Assembly (NCBI GenBank): GCA_032716605.1
Contig: CM064545.1
Location: 6,908,463-6,972,462, forward strand
Direction of reading: 5' to 3'
DNA: 64,000 bases
Source of the DNA: Paralithodes platypus
Taxonomy: Eukaryota > Arthropoda > Malacostraca > Decapoda > Lithodidae
Both the position numbers and the translations under genes were made by a program. Below, piece after piece: positions 54,950 through 64,000 of this stretch; within the stretch, counting starts at the first letter, position 1, and every line of letters starts with the position of its first letter. The notes below the pieces were generated by a model. It searched no databases and was not told the DNA's origin. It worked only from the letters and a program-made list of their open reading frames with translations.

Positions 54950-55370
54950 ACAATTTTTTCCCATTCAAACAGTTTCACGAACGATTAAATTACCTATAGC
55001 AGTGTTCGGATACCTGACCCACACTTGAGATTCATTATTTTACCTCTTGGTCATCGTTACAAATGGTGCATATCTTTTTACGCTACTTGGATTATAATAC
55101 TTAGCAGTTTTCTTTTAATTGCAAAATATCATTACCAATTTTATGTTACTTTGATTTTGTAATTATTCATATGTGATTAGGTCATTAGATATCTCCTCTT
55201 TACCTTTTTTACTTGGTAATCATTCATATTATGTATCATATGTTTTGTGCTGAGCTCAGAACCCTGTTTTGCTATATTTCTAAATAACCATTTATCTCCG
55301 TTACAATATATTTTTGGTAAAAATAGAATAGAAATATGTGTATTATATATTTTTATCAATGTGGTCGTCA
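54950..55370. other. No recognised feature
   Basis: AT-rich, no supported ORF. Confidence 0.4.
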
Positions 55371-55680
55371 TACTCTGGCAGTGTTGTTTTAAAACACCCT
55401 GAGAGCCTGTACATTCAACGGTGAAGCCCGTGAGGTCTCGTTCCAGTCTAGGGAGTGAGACATGTGAAGCATTTTGAGCTGCACCTGGTTGAACCAGCCC
55501 TGGCCATCTTGCCATCGCAAGATGCATAGGGCTGGGTTGCCCACCCACAGCTCAAAGCAGTTCAATTTATGAAGCTGCTTCGCCTTTTGTGCTTCACTGT
55601 CTCATCCCCTAGACTCGGACCCTCAATCTCAGAACGCCACCTACTGAGCAATTAACTCACTAGGCATTGCCCCCCTGTAG
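55371..55680 (-). mobile_element. tRNA-derived SINE with long body
   Basis: On the minus strand, GCCTAGTGAGTTAATTGC (box A type) near 55660 is followed by GAGGGTCCGAGTCTAGGG (box B type) near 55615. A GC-rich body with an internal hairpin (GGCAAGATGGCCAGGG region) extends to about 55371. Family unknown. Confidence 0.5.
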
Positions 55681-55839
55681 CCTATTTTGAATTTGGGAAT
55701 ATTCATACATTGCTATTTAATTCGGGAACAATGAGGGTATTTTGTTGGCGATACGGTGAGCTTTGTGGTCATGTACTGATACTAGGTACGGCACAAATTC
55801 CATCCCAATAATATCTTCCCATAGATACACCAATAACCA

Positions 55840-55940
55840 ATAACCCCTAAATAAAATTAATGAAAGCATATGATCCTTTGAACCCAGGACACCACCTACA
55901 GAACTTACACGCTCTAACCATTAAACCACAAAGATAGCTG
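55840..55940 (-). mobile_element. tRNA-derived SINE fragment, family S
   Basis: Minus strand: TGGTTTAATGGTTAGAGCGT (box A type) and GTCCTGGGTTCAAAGGATC (box B type), then CTTTCATTAATTTTATTTAG and GGGTTATTGG as the 3' end. Related copies are at 56130-56270 and 56735-56850, with a weaker relative at 47459-47550. Confidence 0.6.
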
Positions 55941-56129
55941 AAAGATAAGTACCTGACTATATTTAATATCCATTTATCGAATACTGGATATCTATCTAAT
56001 TATGTACTCAGGCCTAAGTGCACTAGGAATGGCATAATGTTTAAGCGAGAAAGGGAAGAACAATGAATGGGGCACAGATCTCCAAGGATCCGACCTCGCT
56101 AATGAAATGTTCCTTTACTTATAGATATT

Positions 56130-56270
56130 AATTAATATCGTTCTTAACACCAATAACCCCTAAATTATGTTAGTGAAAGCATAATTATGATCCTCTGGGA
56201 ATTCGAATCCAGGACACCACATACAAAATGTACACGCTCTAACCAGTATACAACCTTTAAGGGAGTTGTA
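56130..56270 (-). mobile_element. tRNA-derived SINE fragment, family S
   Basis: Same order as the copy at 55840: ACTGGTTAGAGCGTGTACAT, then GTCCTGGATTCGAATTCCC, then CTTTCACTAACATAATTTAG and GGGTTATTGGTG. Confidence 0.6.
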
Positions 56271-56734
56271 CAGCTGTAAAGGAAATAGGTATTGCAAATA
56301 AAATAAAAACAAAATCTTTGTTATTTACAGTATATTTAGTTCTGCGAAGAATTCAAGCTCTTGTTCTAAGCTGAACTGTGGGGTTGTCCGAGGTGAGTGG
56401 AAATGGAAGCTGTTTTACGGGAATATTCCGAGGCCTCGACCAAGCATTTTCACAATGTATCTTGTGTTTTCATTCAATCGAACTCTGAAGCAAAGGGTTA
56501 CGATTCTTACGAAATATAATAAGTGGTAGAATGTTCGTGTTCTGGCCTGCATGTAGACACCACAATCCTCTTCCTAGCTGACATGTAAAGTGCTCTGGCA
56601 ATAATTCCACTATTGAAATATAAACAATAGAAGATACACCTCTTAAGGCTGACCATATTTTACATATGCAAATATAAATCTAGGCTTTAAGTTATTGGAG
56701 GAAAAGTTGGTATTTTATTCTTTTGTAGAGACTG

Positions 56735-56850
56735 TGTTGATTGTGTAATGGTTTAGATGTTTATGTTCTGGGTGTGGTGTCCCGAGTTCGAATCCCGGGA
56801 GGACTATACGCTTTCATTAGTGCATTCAAGTACATTGGGGTTTGTAATGG
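56735..56850 (+). mobile_element. tRNA-derived SINE fragment, family S
   Basis: TGTGTAATGGTTTAGATG (box A type) and GTCCCGAGTTCGAATCCCGG (box B type) are followed by GCTTTCATTAGTGCATTC and GGGGTTT. Opposite orientation to the two preceding copies. Confidence 0.6.
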
Positions 56851-57639
56851 ATGATTAATATTAAGAACTTTATGTTCCTTAATATCAGATTTCAAATTAC
56901 AACTTCTTGATTTGCTACTAACAATATAGAGATTGTATCATCATTGCCAATACATCTATGACATCATAATGGAATTCCAAAATAGCTAGTGTGAACTATC
57001 TTTGATTTACTGTTTTCATCTATTATATCACATAGTCAGCATTAAGAGGTGTATATTCTACATGTATAGATTTCAATAGTGTCGAAATGCCAAAATAATT
57101 TAGAAAGTATCAGTGGGCCTTTACTATTTGAGTGATGAAGTTGGTGGTTTATTATATCTTAGGCCTGGTTATGAAAATAGTTCATATAGATGCTGAGTAT
57201 TCTTATCCATTCATAGTAACTTCTATCACTATACTCTATTTTGTCCAGCTGATAGCAAATTGCTATGTTACTATCTTGGTTACTCAGCTATTACGTAGAT
57301 TGTGTAGTGAAATGTTGTTAATTACGAAAACTTGACATTAATATGACGCAGAGACATTCTAGACTCGTATTTTTCCATTAAGTATCGATCAATCAGTTGC
57401 TAAGGGATTCAATTTACCATCATCTTAAATAAAACCGAATAAAGTCACATTTACTACTCGTAGTTAATGTTATTTTATATAATAATGTCAACATAATATC
57501 TGTGATTTGATTATTTAGCTTATGAGTACTCTTATTTTAAGGAAATGTGTAATGGCTATAACTATTATATGTATACATACTGTATATATGTTAAGAAAAA
57601 GAAACGATGTTAAAGATTGAACTCTCTGTTTAAACGAAG
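56851..57639. other. No recognised feature
   Basis: AT-rich. A 67-codon hydrophobic ORF at 57132-57335 lacks any supporting signal and is not called. Confidence 0.4.
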
Positions 57640-57932
57640 CTGGTAATTTATTCAGGAGTTACCAGGTGACTGTTAACGACCTTGCATATTCTCCCAAGGA
57701 TCTCCAGGCATCTGGTGGTCATTACTGTAAATAGGAAGTGCAAAGTCACCAATTCTAAACTATACATTCCAGTCTCTGCAGGTGTGCAGACAAGAGGGTG
57801 TGTGCTAGTCTGAGAGGGCGCCGGGTGAAAGAATACTAAAGTGATACGAGGAACAGCAGCTTCTGGAATCAACAACAACAACAATAACAGTTAATTTACA
57901 GATCATTACTAACGAGCACCTCTTCCATCAAG

Positions 57933-58243
57933 ATGGCTGGAGGGATGAAGGGTGCGGGCGTAGCCCTCTCTCTATGTATCATCTTTCTCAACATCCAGAG
58001 GGGCTGTGCTGATATACAGGTGCAGAGGGGACCGGTAGTGTACCAGGTCAACACTAAACAAGTATTGAGGGACCTCGTCACACAGAAATCACACACGAGT
58101 GAAATTTCTGTCACCATTCCTGCCTGGTCTATTTCATATATCGGGAAGACGCGGCTTGGCAAGTACTCTGGCACAACCTGCTACAACACCTATTGTGCTA
58201 CACTCTAATTAGCTGCGGAGATGTAGAGACCATCCCCGGCCCT
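57933..58243 (+). pseudogene. LINE-E N-terminal segment with altered 2A-like motif
   Basis: The first frame (57933-58208) reads VVYQVNTKQVLRDLVTQK and WSISYIGKTRLGKYSGTTCY, a segment typical just before the 2A motif in CR1-group ORFs. After a frameshift near 58195 it continues CYTLISCGDVETIPGP. Active 2A motifs end in NPGP; here Ile replaces the Asn (codons 58220-58243), so ribosome skipping is unlikely. Confidence 0.7.
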
Positions 58244-58733
58244 AGTTCAACGTTGAAGAAACATCACCACCAAACAAGTAAGGCAGACACCGACATTTCA
58301 ACAGTCCCTAGCAGTAAAATTCGTTATAACAAACTGGGACAGCAGGCACCCCAATCTCCTGTCACGCTCCAACTCACCACAGGGCAACCGCCAGCACAGT
58401 GCCAACACTCTACCTACTCAACATTACCCTCAACTGTATCATCACTACCACAGATATCGATGACCCAAGTACCACAACATGCAACCAGAACACCCAAAAA
58501 AGCAGGAAGCACTAGCAAACACATCGACACGAACAAGAGAAACCCCCCCACCCCCCACAACACGACGCCGCTGCACAACAAATCAACCAAACCTACTACA
58601 ACACAACCCAACACTAGCTCAACATGCAACCAGAACAGCTAAAAAATAAGGTATCAGTCGCAACAACATCAATAATAAAGCAGCAAAAACGGCTAAGAAC
58701 AAGGACAACATCAAACAACAAATACAGGTAGGG

Positions 58734-59540
58734 GTGGGAGGGGGCCTAGGGGTAGACATAGCCACAGCCCGTCCCCCTCCCTGGCTCACACACCTTCGCC
58801 GCTCAGCTGATCACACGCCAAACCACACCGCCAGACGTACGATGAACAGTAAAAGGAAGATTTGTACAGTGTGCGATATTGGATTCAACAAAAGGAGTAC
58901 AACTTCACAATGTAGTAGTTGTAATGAAACAGTACACGATCGATGTACTTACGTTACTAGCAGAAAAGAAGTGGAATGCGAAAAATTTAGGGAATTAGCT
59001 ATTAAAGGTCCTAAAATCATTTGTGAAATATGTAAATCACTCATAACAAGAAAGCAAAGGATCCTAAACTGTGTAAAGTGTAAAACTGTAGCTCACATGA
59101 AGTGCATCTCTAAGAAGACCAACAGTGAAGAACGTGAATTCTTATGTAATAAGTGTGCCTTGCATTTATTACCGAATGTTAATGTAAATGAACCAAGTAT
59201 TAACAACTCAGAATCCAGCCAGGACACATTCAAAGATGAATACAGAGTGTTCACCAACAAAGGGCTCCACCTTATCCACATTAACGCCAGATCAATGTAC
59301 CATAAATTGTCAGAAATAAACTTGTTAGCTAATAAGGCCAAAGCTTCAATAATTGCAATTACTGAAACCTGGCTGTACTCGAGTATAAACGATGGTGAAA
59401 TAAACATTCAAGGTTTCAATATGGTTCGTAATGATCGCAATAGACAAGGGGGAGGAGTATGTCTGTATATAATAGACAACCTCACACACACAACTAGGAC
59501 CGACCTCCATGTAGAAAATCACTAAGCTCTGTGGAACGAC
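58734..59540 (+). pseudogene. LINE-E zinc fingers and endonuclease N-terminus
   Basis: Residues about 44-71 have CTVCD, CSSCNETVHDRC; residues about 97-141 have CEICK, CVKCKTVAHMKC and CNKC: two PHD/RING-like zinc-binding modules. The endonuclease begins LHLIHINARSMYHKLSEI (about 180) and IIAITETWL (about 210), with RQGGGVCLYI near 240. An in-frame TAA follows ENH at 59523. The frame would continue ALWNDL up to the Harbinger-type element. Confidence 0.8.
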
Positions 59541-59543
59541 TTA

Positions 59544-61577
59544 AGCCACTTTCACACATTCACGATGTTGGTCCCGATGTACCCCGAGGTACACAAATTG
59601 GTACATCGGCAGAGACGGTGACACGTCGTAGCCACGACGGGCCAGATGGTACCACGGTTGCAACACGACGGCGCCACGTCAATGCTGTAACGGTCAAAAT
59701 TCCGGTCAAAACCGTACCCCGACGTACCCCGACGTGGCACGAGGGGAACACGACGAGGGGCGATGGACTTATGATGGTGACACGTGGCCGACCCGACGAG
59801 GACGACGCCACAACGTCAGGCAGCCTGACAGATATCGTCAATACATATGGTGTTAAAGGTATTACGTTCAACGGTCAGGTTTAAGGTAAGATAAGGTCGA
59901 ATTATTTCTTTGTAAGGTATAGGCGTATGAAATGTTTTATATAAAATCAAGTTTTTGTCGTAGAGAGCTGGTACTTCGTAAATAACAATCTGTATTCATT
60001 GCCGGTATACGAAATTAATATCTAAAAACTGTATCAAACGTTAAATTATATGAAAATAGACCATGAAGTGAAGCGAAAATATTTACCAGTGGGTGACAGC
60101 GGCGATAGACAAAAAATATTCAGGAAAAATAAAAGTTTTGATCGTACATAGGCCATATATGTACCATTAGATAGCTAATGAAAAATCCAATATATCACTT
60201 GCTTACAGAATATTCATTGTCCCATATTTTATTGGTGAAAATGGGGAGGGAAAGTATGGGCGGACTGAACAGTAACCTTCACCTACGGTGAAATTCCACA
60301 TATTATTATTTTTATTGATTGTTTTGTTGAAATCTTATATACTAACCTTTCCTCTTGCCGTTCATAAAAAAAATAAAAAAAAAAAATTATTATGGGTGAA
60401 AACCAATTGAGAGCGAATATTTTGGTGCGGCTGGGATTTTATAAAAAAACAAAAAACTATCGTTATAGATTTATTTCTATAAAATCCAATATTGATGATA
60501 GCATATTCTAAACACCGCCATCATGTTCAGCGGACAAAATTGTTGTGATTTGGTATGAAAATAAAAATAACGATAAAAAAACGATATACCGGTACCGGTA
60601 TATCTCATATAGTATACAATATAACAGTGCGTTTAATCTCCACAGGTAGGCTACACTTCGTGATGAATCATATTTTCTCTAATTGTGGAAGGTAAAATGT
60701 ATTGATATAAACCTATCTTGTGCAAAAGGATCGATATAAACATAGCTTGTGTAAGGATGGAATCGTCGAAAACACAGGAACAATCTCCTCTATCTAAACC
60801 CATCCACCCACACAAACACTACCTTGTGTTAAATAAATCAATAACACTTAGTATATCCTTTAGTTTTTACTATTATAAACACTACTGTATTAGGTCAAAT
60901 GAAATTCAATTCCATAGAGCATAATTATAACATTTATTGCATACCGTGTATCAGTGGCGGTCGATATAGCCACACAAGAACAATAACACACACACGCACA
61001 CACACTCACTCGACAATTAACACACACTGTTTCGGTAATCATACCTGTACACTGATTTTTCATTTGAACTTATTAACTCGTTTGATATAAGTTTAACTCG
61101 TTTGATATAAGTTGATTATGGAATATTATATACGGTATATACGGTATAGGCCTATACCATATCAGGTCTTTATTTATTCATCATGTGCGTATTTATAGTG
61201 TTGTCAGAATACTCCACTAATCCTAAGCACTGTCGGTCCGCGGCCATTCGGATTACATGACTTTTACTGTAATATATTATAACTATTTATACCCCGACGC
61301 CGCCACGTCGATGCCGATGCACCCTGATGCAGGCACGCCAGACCCACGTCATCGACACGTTGTTGTACCCGATGGTACCACGCCAAAAGTCCATTGTGCG
61401 ATATTTTTTAACAAATCCAAAACTTTGGTGGCCAAGCCCGATTGGCCACGTCCTGCACCGCGGGTAACACGACGCTCCCCGACGACCCCGACACACGTTG
61501 GGGATTGCACTACGTTGTGTCCCGATATTCAAATCGGGGTACATCGGAACCAACATCGTGAATGTGTGAAAGTGGCT
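59544..61577. mobile_element. PIF/Harbinger-type DNA transposon, non-autonomous (2.03 kb)
   Basis: Flanked by TTA at 59541-59543 and 61578-61580. TIRs are about 42 bp with one mismatch, starting AGCCACTTTCACACATTCAC. Removing the insert joins the LINE codons ALWNDL and HLPRTKPMTIGVCYRPP. The 3-bp TTA duplication and the TTTCACAC-style TIR fit PIF/Harbinger. Both ends carry clusters of CCCGACG and CACGTC motifs for about 250 bases. The centre is AT-rich without a transposase. Confidence 0.8.
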
Positions 61578-61713
61578 TTACACCTGCCAAGGACTAAACC
61601 CATGACCATTGGGGTGTGCTATAGGCCACCAGACGACACACAATTCTTGACCAAATTTGAAAGAATTTTGTCATTACTAGACCCCCGGAATGAATCCATT
61701 ATACTAGGGGATT
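61578..61713 (+). pseudogene. LINE-E endonuclease middle segment
   Basis: Reads HLPRTKPMTIGVCYRPPDD, then NESIILGDFN, the metal-binding block of the endonuclease, cut at TTAA by the T1 MITE. Confidence 0.8.
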
Positions 61714-61717
61714 TTAA

Positions 61718-62198
61718 CACCTTACGAGCGGCCTATGCGGTTTATTTATATGTACCGCCCAGCGGGGTGTTTTTAGCCAAAATAGGGCTGTTTACGTGAT
61801 CATTTTCATGCCTAAATAAGACCCAGAACGTAAAACAAGTACCTATCCCTGAAAGGGCATAAACAGAGCTTTCGAATGACACCATAACGATCCTTTTATG
61901 ATGGCTAGTTTTCTTGCAATAACCGTGCAACGCGAGTGCAAAAAACCATGTAATTAGCCACTTTCCCGATACAATTCCTTATATAGCGAGTGAGAGAGGG
62001 AGGAGGGAGCTGGGATTCGTGTCAGTATGTTCGCCGCGGTGGTCTGGAGCAGTCATACGCTCGCTACTCTCCTGCCACCACTTGTCTCTCTCTCTCAGCA
62101 ACATTACGTGCTGAAATTGCCACTCGACCTATGTCGAGCGCCGCCACATAGTCCAGCTTTATTTAACTCGACTTATGTGGTGAGCCGCTAATTAAGGG
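61718..62198 (+). mobile_element. T1 MITE copy 3
   Basis: TTAA at 61714-61717 and 62199-62202. Ends CACCTTACGAGCGGC and (inverted) CCCTTAATTAGCGGC. Removing it joins ILGDFN to the following codons LCYK. Confidence 0.85.
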
Positions 62199-62202
62199 TT
62201 AA

Positions 62203-62839
62203 CTTGTGTTACAAATAACGAAATAATAGGCTTGTACGAGAATATAGGCACATACTGACAATGCACAATCACAAACAACTCATCACAACCCCCACACGTA
62301 TCTCTGAGAACACTGCTACAATATTAGACCATATAAATTGTAACAGAGAGGACAAAATATCACAATCAGGGGTTATACAGACTGGGATAAGTGATCACTT
62401 CGTCACATATTGCACACGGAAAACCACAAAAATTACCCTAGAGAATCACAAGGTCATCAAAACAAGGTCACTCAGAAACTACAACAAAGAAACATTTCTG
62501 GACATTTTATGGAATACAGACTGGTCTCCAGTGTTTGGAAATACAAACGTTAATGACGCATGGGTTGACTTCCGAACCATCATCACAAACATCCCAGACG
62601 AAATAGCTCCTCTGAAAGACATACGAATTAAAGCAAGGTCAGACCCATGGATCAAGAATGACATACTACACCACCTGGAACATAGAGACAAGCTGTTAAA
62701 AAGGCTAGTGAAACATAGACAGGATCAAGGTCTGAAACATGAGTTCAACAGGGCGAGGAATAAACTAAGAAGGAAAATCAAATCAGAGAAATCTAATTAT
62801 TTCCACAGTAAGGCAGAGGAATATCAGAATAACCCATAA
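62203..62839 (+). pseudogene. LINE-E endonuclease C-terminus and linker
   Basis: The frame 62261-62839 reads QLITTPTRISENTATILDHI, TGISDHFVTY (the SDH catalytic block), then RSLRNYNKETFLDILWNTDW, IKARSDPWIKNDIL and RARNKLRRKIKSEK. The frame ends at a TAA after YQNNP. Confidence 0.8.
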
Positions 62840-62996
62840 CAACTATGGAGGCACTTAAAAACAACAGGCTACAGCAACAAGGCAAGGGATTCTTCTAACA
62901 CTAATATTGCTCTCAACATTAATGATCAGGTTTGCCACGATAAACGACAAATTTCAACCTACTTCAACTCCTTCTTCACCTCCATAGCAAACGCAC

Positions 62997-64000
62997 TTGC
63001 ACAGAACCCAACCGCAACCTCTCAATAAATACACGACAACAACGGCCACCTTTCGAAATTTCTACAGGGATAAAGGCATACACCCGAACACATTTGGATT
63101 GCAAAATGTTACACCAAAATACACATTTGACGAGCTCTCTAACCTAAATGTACATAAAAGCACAGGACCAGATAAAATTCCTGCCAAATTTCTGCGAGAT
63201 GGAGCCATTGGTATAGCAGGTCCCCTAACCCACATCATCAACCTGTCAATTAACACCAACACTGTCTGTACCTGCTGAACTGAAGGAAGCCATTGTAACC
63301 CCTCTATTCAAGAAAGGAAATAAACTAGATGTTGGCAACTACAGACCAGTTAGCATATTATGTATTGTATCTAAAATCCTTGAAAGAGCTGTATACACCC
63401 AAATTGAACACTACCTCAAAGAAAATTATCTATTCTATAAGTTTCAATCAGGTTTCAGATGCATGTACTCGACAGACTCCTGTCTCATCCACTTAACAGA
63501 TCACATTCGTAAAGAAATGTCTAAAGGTATCTACACCGGTATGGTTCTTCTTGATCTACAAAAAGCATTCGATACAGTAGACCATGATATCCTCTTTAAT
63601 AAACTACAATCAATGGGCATTGGGTCGGTGAACTGGTTTAAATCTTATCTTAGTGGTAGAACACAAAGAGTAAAAATTGATGATAATATATCTGATCCTA
63701 TGCCAATTAACTGTGGGGTCCCGCAGGGAAGCATCCTTGGTCCCTTACTCTTTCTCTGTTGGGTAAACGACATGGAACTGAGCGTCTCGTCTCGTGCAAA
63801 TTATTACTGTATGCTGATGACAGTGTGCTTCTGGTTTCAGGAAAAGACCCAATAAGTATTGCCGCTTCACTTTCCAAAGAACTAGAATCGTGTTGTGATT
63901 GGCTAGTGGACAATAGACTATTTCTTCACCTGGGCAAGACGGAAGCCATCTTATGTGGAACAAAACGCAAACTGAAAGACATTGTGGGCTTCTCGGTCAA
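62997..64000 (+). pseudogene. LINE-E reverse transcriptase, partial
   Basis: Motifs: HKSTGPDKIPAKFLRDGAIG (63150-63210), ILCIVSKILERAVY (63360), GMVLLDLQKAFDTVDHDILF (63540-63600), CGVPQGSILGPLLFL (63715-63760). The YADDSVLL block is present but in another frame (63810-63835), so there is a frameshift near 63790. The frame then continues SLSKELESCCDWLVDNRL to the window end. The CMLMTVCFWF codons are the shifted reading of the catalytic box. Confidence 0.85.

Larger units (their letters stand above)
57640..64000 (+). mobile_element. LINE-E (CR1/Jockey group), cut by the window end, with two nested DNA elements
   Basis: In order: leader and N-terminal segment with 2A-like motif (57933-58243), low-complexity Thr/Pro-rich part (58250-58640), zinc fingers and endonuclease start (58734-59540), a PIF/Harbinger-type insert (59544-61577), endonuclease middle (61578-61713), a T1 MITE (61718-62198), endonuclease end and linker (62203-62839), and RT from 62997 past the window end. 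Frameshifts lie near 58195, 58650, 63020, 63265 and 63790. Confidence 0.8.

Noticed and set aside
57132..57335. Small hydrophobic membrane protein
   Set aside because: AT-rich sequence gives hydrophobic codons by chance; there is no supporting signal or homologue that I recognise.
59531..59884. 117-codon ORF at the left end of the Harbinger-type element
   Set aside because: It starts in LINE sequence, crosses the transposon end and runs through the CGACG-rich motif cluster; no domain.

Overview
The window looks like a stretch of an animal nuclear genome made almost wholly of transposable elements. I favour an arthropod, and a decapod crustacean is my best guess. The reasons are AT-rich DNA, long (AT)n, (CT)n and (TC)n microsatellites, several LINE families, Gypsy and BEL/Pao LTR retrotransposons, tRNA-derived SINEs and satellite arrays. 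The species guess is inference. I see no intact single-copy host gene.

Layout. 1-5.0 kb: two LINE-D pieces carrying LTR-like insertions, a TTAA-type MITE (T2) and a 480-bp element with 67-bp inverted repeats. 5.8-9.3 kb: a minus-strand, Gag-like pair of overlapping ORFs without a recognisable pol. 10.0-10.9 kb: the end of a BEL/Pao pol and the start of its LTR. 11.35-17.3 kb: copy A of a segmental duplication (LINE-D tail, two anonymous ORF remnants, a tRNA-like sequence, a 50-bp satellite), broken by an RTE-like LINE. 17.475-25.27 kb: a nearly complete minus-strand Ty3/Gypsy element whose integrase lies before its reverse transcriptase (Gmr1-type order). 25.4-27.3 kb: LINE-A and LINE tails. 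27.6-33.4 kb: a degenerate LINE-D into which four piggyBac-type (TTAA or TTAA-like) elements have inserted, one with an open ORF joining the acidic N-terminus to the Cys-rich C-terminus of a transposase. 32.57-38.6 kb: copy B of the duplication, with a (AAC)n-tailed SINE-like insert, an RTE copy with a target duplication, and a 24-bp satellite. 38.7-45.4 kb: LINE-A split by eight 327-bp repeats in a three-unit higher-order pattern, and by an antisense LINE that itself holds a T1 MITE. 45.4-49 kb: LINE EN remnant with a minisatellite, and a 1.8-kb DNA transposon with 31-bp TIRs and an 8-bp target duplication inside a tRNA-derived SINE. 49-57.6 kb: LINE-C, tandem repeats, a tRNA-like perfect palindrome, a 55-bp satellite, LINE-A copies and SINEs. 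57.6-64 kb: LINE-E (2A-like motif, zinc fingers, endonuclease, RT) holding a PIF/Harbinger-type element and a T1 MITE, cut by the window end.

The elements interact mainly by nesting. LINE coding frames let target sites be read directly: joining LINE frames across an insertion shows TTAA sites for T1 and T3 and a TTA site for the Harbinger-type element. Nearly all coding regions are broken by stops or frameshifts, so active mobilisation from this window is unlikely.
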